DNA of 64,000 nucleotides from positions 62,001 to 126,000 of the forward strand of contig CBCPKK010000021.1 of the NCBI GenBank assembly GCA_965119215.1, read 5' to 3'. This stretch comes from Buttiauxella sp965119215. GTDB lineage: Bacteria > Pseudomonadota > Gammaproteobacteria > Enterobacterales > Enterobacteriaceae. Shown here one piece after another: positions 63,047 to 64,000 of this stretch. The first letter of the stretch is position 1. Each line of letters begins with the position of its first letter. Made by a program: the position numbers and the translations under genes. The notes under the pieces are model-generated. The model did no database searches. It saw only the letters and a program-made list of their open reading frames with translations, and was not told the origin of the DNA.

Positions 63047-64000
63047 TTACTGAACATCAGCAATGGCTTTCATCAGATCCTGATGCTTATCGCCATATTC
63101 TTTACGAACCGGCTCTGTCGCTTTCACAAACCAGGCTTTGTCGATTTCATGGAACTGAACGCCACCGGCTTTCATTTTTTCCAGCGCTTGTTTGTTGTAG
63201 GCATTCCACAGTTCACGCTGTTCCATTTGCGCGTCACGAGCCAGTTTCAGGATTTTTTGCTGTTGGTCAGGCGTTAATTTGTCCCACTTCACTTTTGAAT
63301 AAAGCAGCATTTCTGGCGTGATGAAGTGGCCGCTCAGCGTGTAGTTTTTGGCGACCGGCATATAGTTATGGGCAATAAACGTTGGCGGGTTGTTTTCCGC
63401 ACCATCAATAACCCCGGTTTGCATACCGCTATACACTTCGCTTACGCCCATTGCGACTGAGTTTGCACCCATGTCTTTCAGCGTGGCTAACGCAACCGGG
63501 CTGCCCTGAACGCGAATTTTCATCCCCTTAAGATCTTCGGGTTTCAACACCGGAGTTTTAGTAATCAGGTTACGCGTACCGGAGTCCATCCAGCCGAGGA
63601 ATACCAGGCGGGATTTCGGGTTATTGGTCAGCTTGTCGCCAATCTGTTTACCCAGATCGCCATCGATCACTTTGTGCATATGGTCTTCGTCGCGGAACAC
63701 GTACGGCAGCGTGAAGACTTCGACATCAGGCAGGATCGCCGCAACCGGAGCCATCGAAACGCGAATGATGTCGATAGCCCCGATCTGAGCCTGTTCAATC
63801 ATTTGCTTTTCATCGCCCAGAACGCCGCTTGGGAAGACTTTAATCTCTAAATCACCGTTGGTTTCTTGTTTAAGTTTTTCACCCATGTGCTGAACAGCGA
63901 CCACATTCGGATAACCTTCCGGATGAACGTCGGCGGCTTTAATTACCTGCGCGAAAGCAGATTGGGCAAACAGAACTGATGCGGTGGACAGGCATAAACC
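63047..64000 (-). CDS. TRAP transporter solute-binding subunit DctP, 5' end beyond the window
   Basis: The frame is open to the window edge, giving 317 codons without the start; the first readable part is the rest of a signal peptide ending AQSAFA. The mature protein then begins QVIKAADVHPEGYPNVVAVQ. It shows the DctP features FPSGVLGDEKQMIEQAQIG and MKIRVQGSPV, with the substrate Arg in KIRVQ, and the C-terminal TGVIDGAENNPPTF. The ADVHPEGYP start resembles binding proteins for sugar acids such as uronates, but this is inference. It is part of dctPQM. Confidence 0.9.
   Translation of the reverse strand, partial: GLCLSTASVLFAQSAFAQVIKAADVHPEGYPNVVAVQHMGEKLKQETNGDLEIKVFPSGVLGDEKQMIEQAQIGAIDIIRVSMAPVAAILPDVEVFTLPYVFRDEDHMHKVIDGDLGKQIGDKLTNNPKSRLVFLGWMDSGTRNLITKTPVLKPEDLKGMKIRVQGSPVALATLKDMGANSVAMGVSEVYSGMQTGVIDGAENNPPTFIAHNYMPVAKNYTLSGHFITPEMLLYSKVKWDKLTPDQQQKILKLARDAQMEQRELWNAYNKQALEKMKAGGVQFHEIDKAWFVKATEPVRKEYGDKHQDLMKAIADVQ

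Overview
The window is chromosomal DNA of a gamma-proteobacterium of the family Enterobacteriaceae. Almost every protein is close to its Escherichia coli counterpart in length and motifs, and the gene order follows the E. coli K-12 block greB - yhgF - feo - bioH - malPQ/malT - glp - glg - asd - gnt - ugp - liv - rpoH - ftsXEY - zntA. The genus cannot be fixed from the sequence; it is not E. coli itself. Differences from the K-12 layout are: no gntT between nfuA and malQ, no rtc genes beside malT, the glpD/glpEGR block in the opposite orientation relative to malT and glgP, no genes between yhhY and ggt, and a TRAP transporter next to zntA. I saw no rRNA, tRNA, CRISPR array, insertion sequence, prophage or convincing pseudogene.

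Layout. 1-6.4 kb: greB, yhgF (tex) and the ferrous iron operon feoABC behind Fur- and FNR-like sites. 6.4-8.6 kb: bioH, gntX and nfuA, the last with a near-perfect IscR type 1 site over its promoter. 8.6-16.2 kb: the maltodextrin operon malPQ and its divergent activator malT. 16.3-20.1 kb: glpD divergent from glpEGR, with a GlpR operator between them. 20.1-29.5 kb: the glycogen operon glgBXCAP. 29.8-37.5 kb: asd, yhgN, gntKU with GntR and CRP sites, gntR, yhhW, yhhX, the small RNA ryhB with its Fur box, and yhhY. 37.6-45.1 kb: ggt, yhhA and the glycerol-3-phosphate operon ugpBAECQ behind Pho boxes. 45.1-52.2 kb: the branched-chain amino acid system livKHMGF, panM and livJ. 52.2-56.7 kb: rpoH and ftsYEX. 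56.8-61.2 kb: rsmD, yhhL, yhhM, yhhN and zntA with its ZntR promoter. 61.2-64 kb: TRAP transporter genes dctP-dctQ-dctM, with dctP cut by the window edge.

Functional themes. Carbon reserve and sugar use dominate (maltodextrin breakdown, glycogen synthesis and breakdown, glycerol-3-phosphate uptake and oxidation, gluconate uptake and phosphorylation). Metal handling is the second theme: Feo, RyhB, NfuA/IscR and ZntA. The rest is core transcription, envelope and translation-targeting function (GreB, sigma-32, FtsEX, FtsY).

The most distinctive non-genic feature is a set of dispersed palindromic repeats in gene gaps: three ~90 bp G/C-skewed elements, five shorter CCCTCTCC-type hairpins and two paired REP-like units. 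Most lie between convergent genes; one sits inside the ugp operon and two lie at the borders of the inverted glp block. I found no undescribed biological system; the candidates worth a second look are these repeats, the glp inversion and the TRAP locus.
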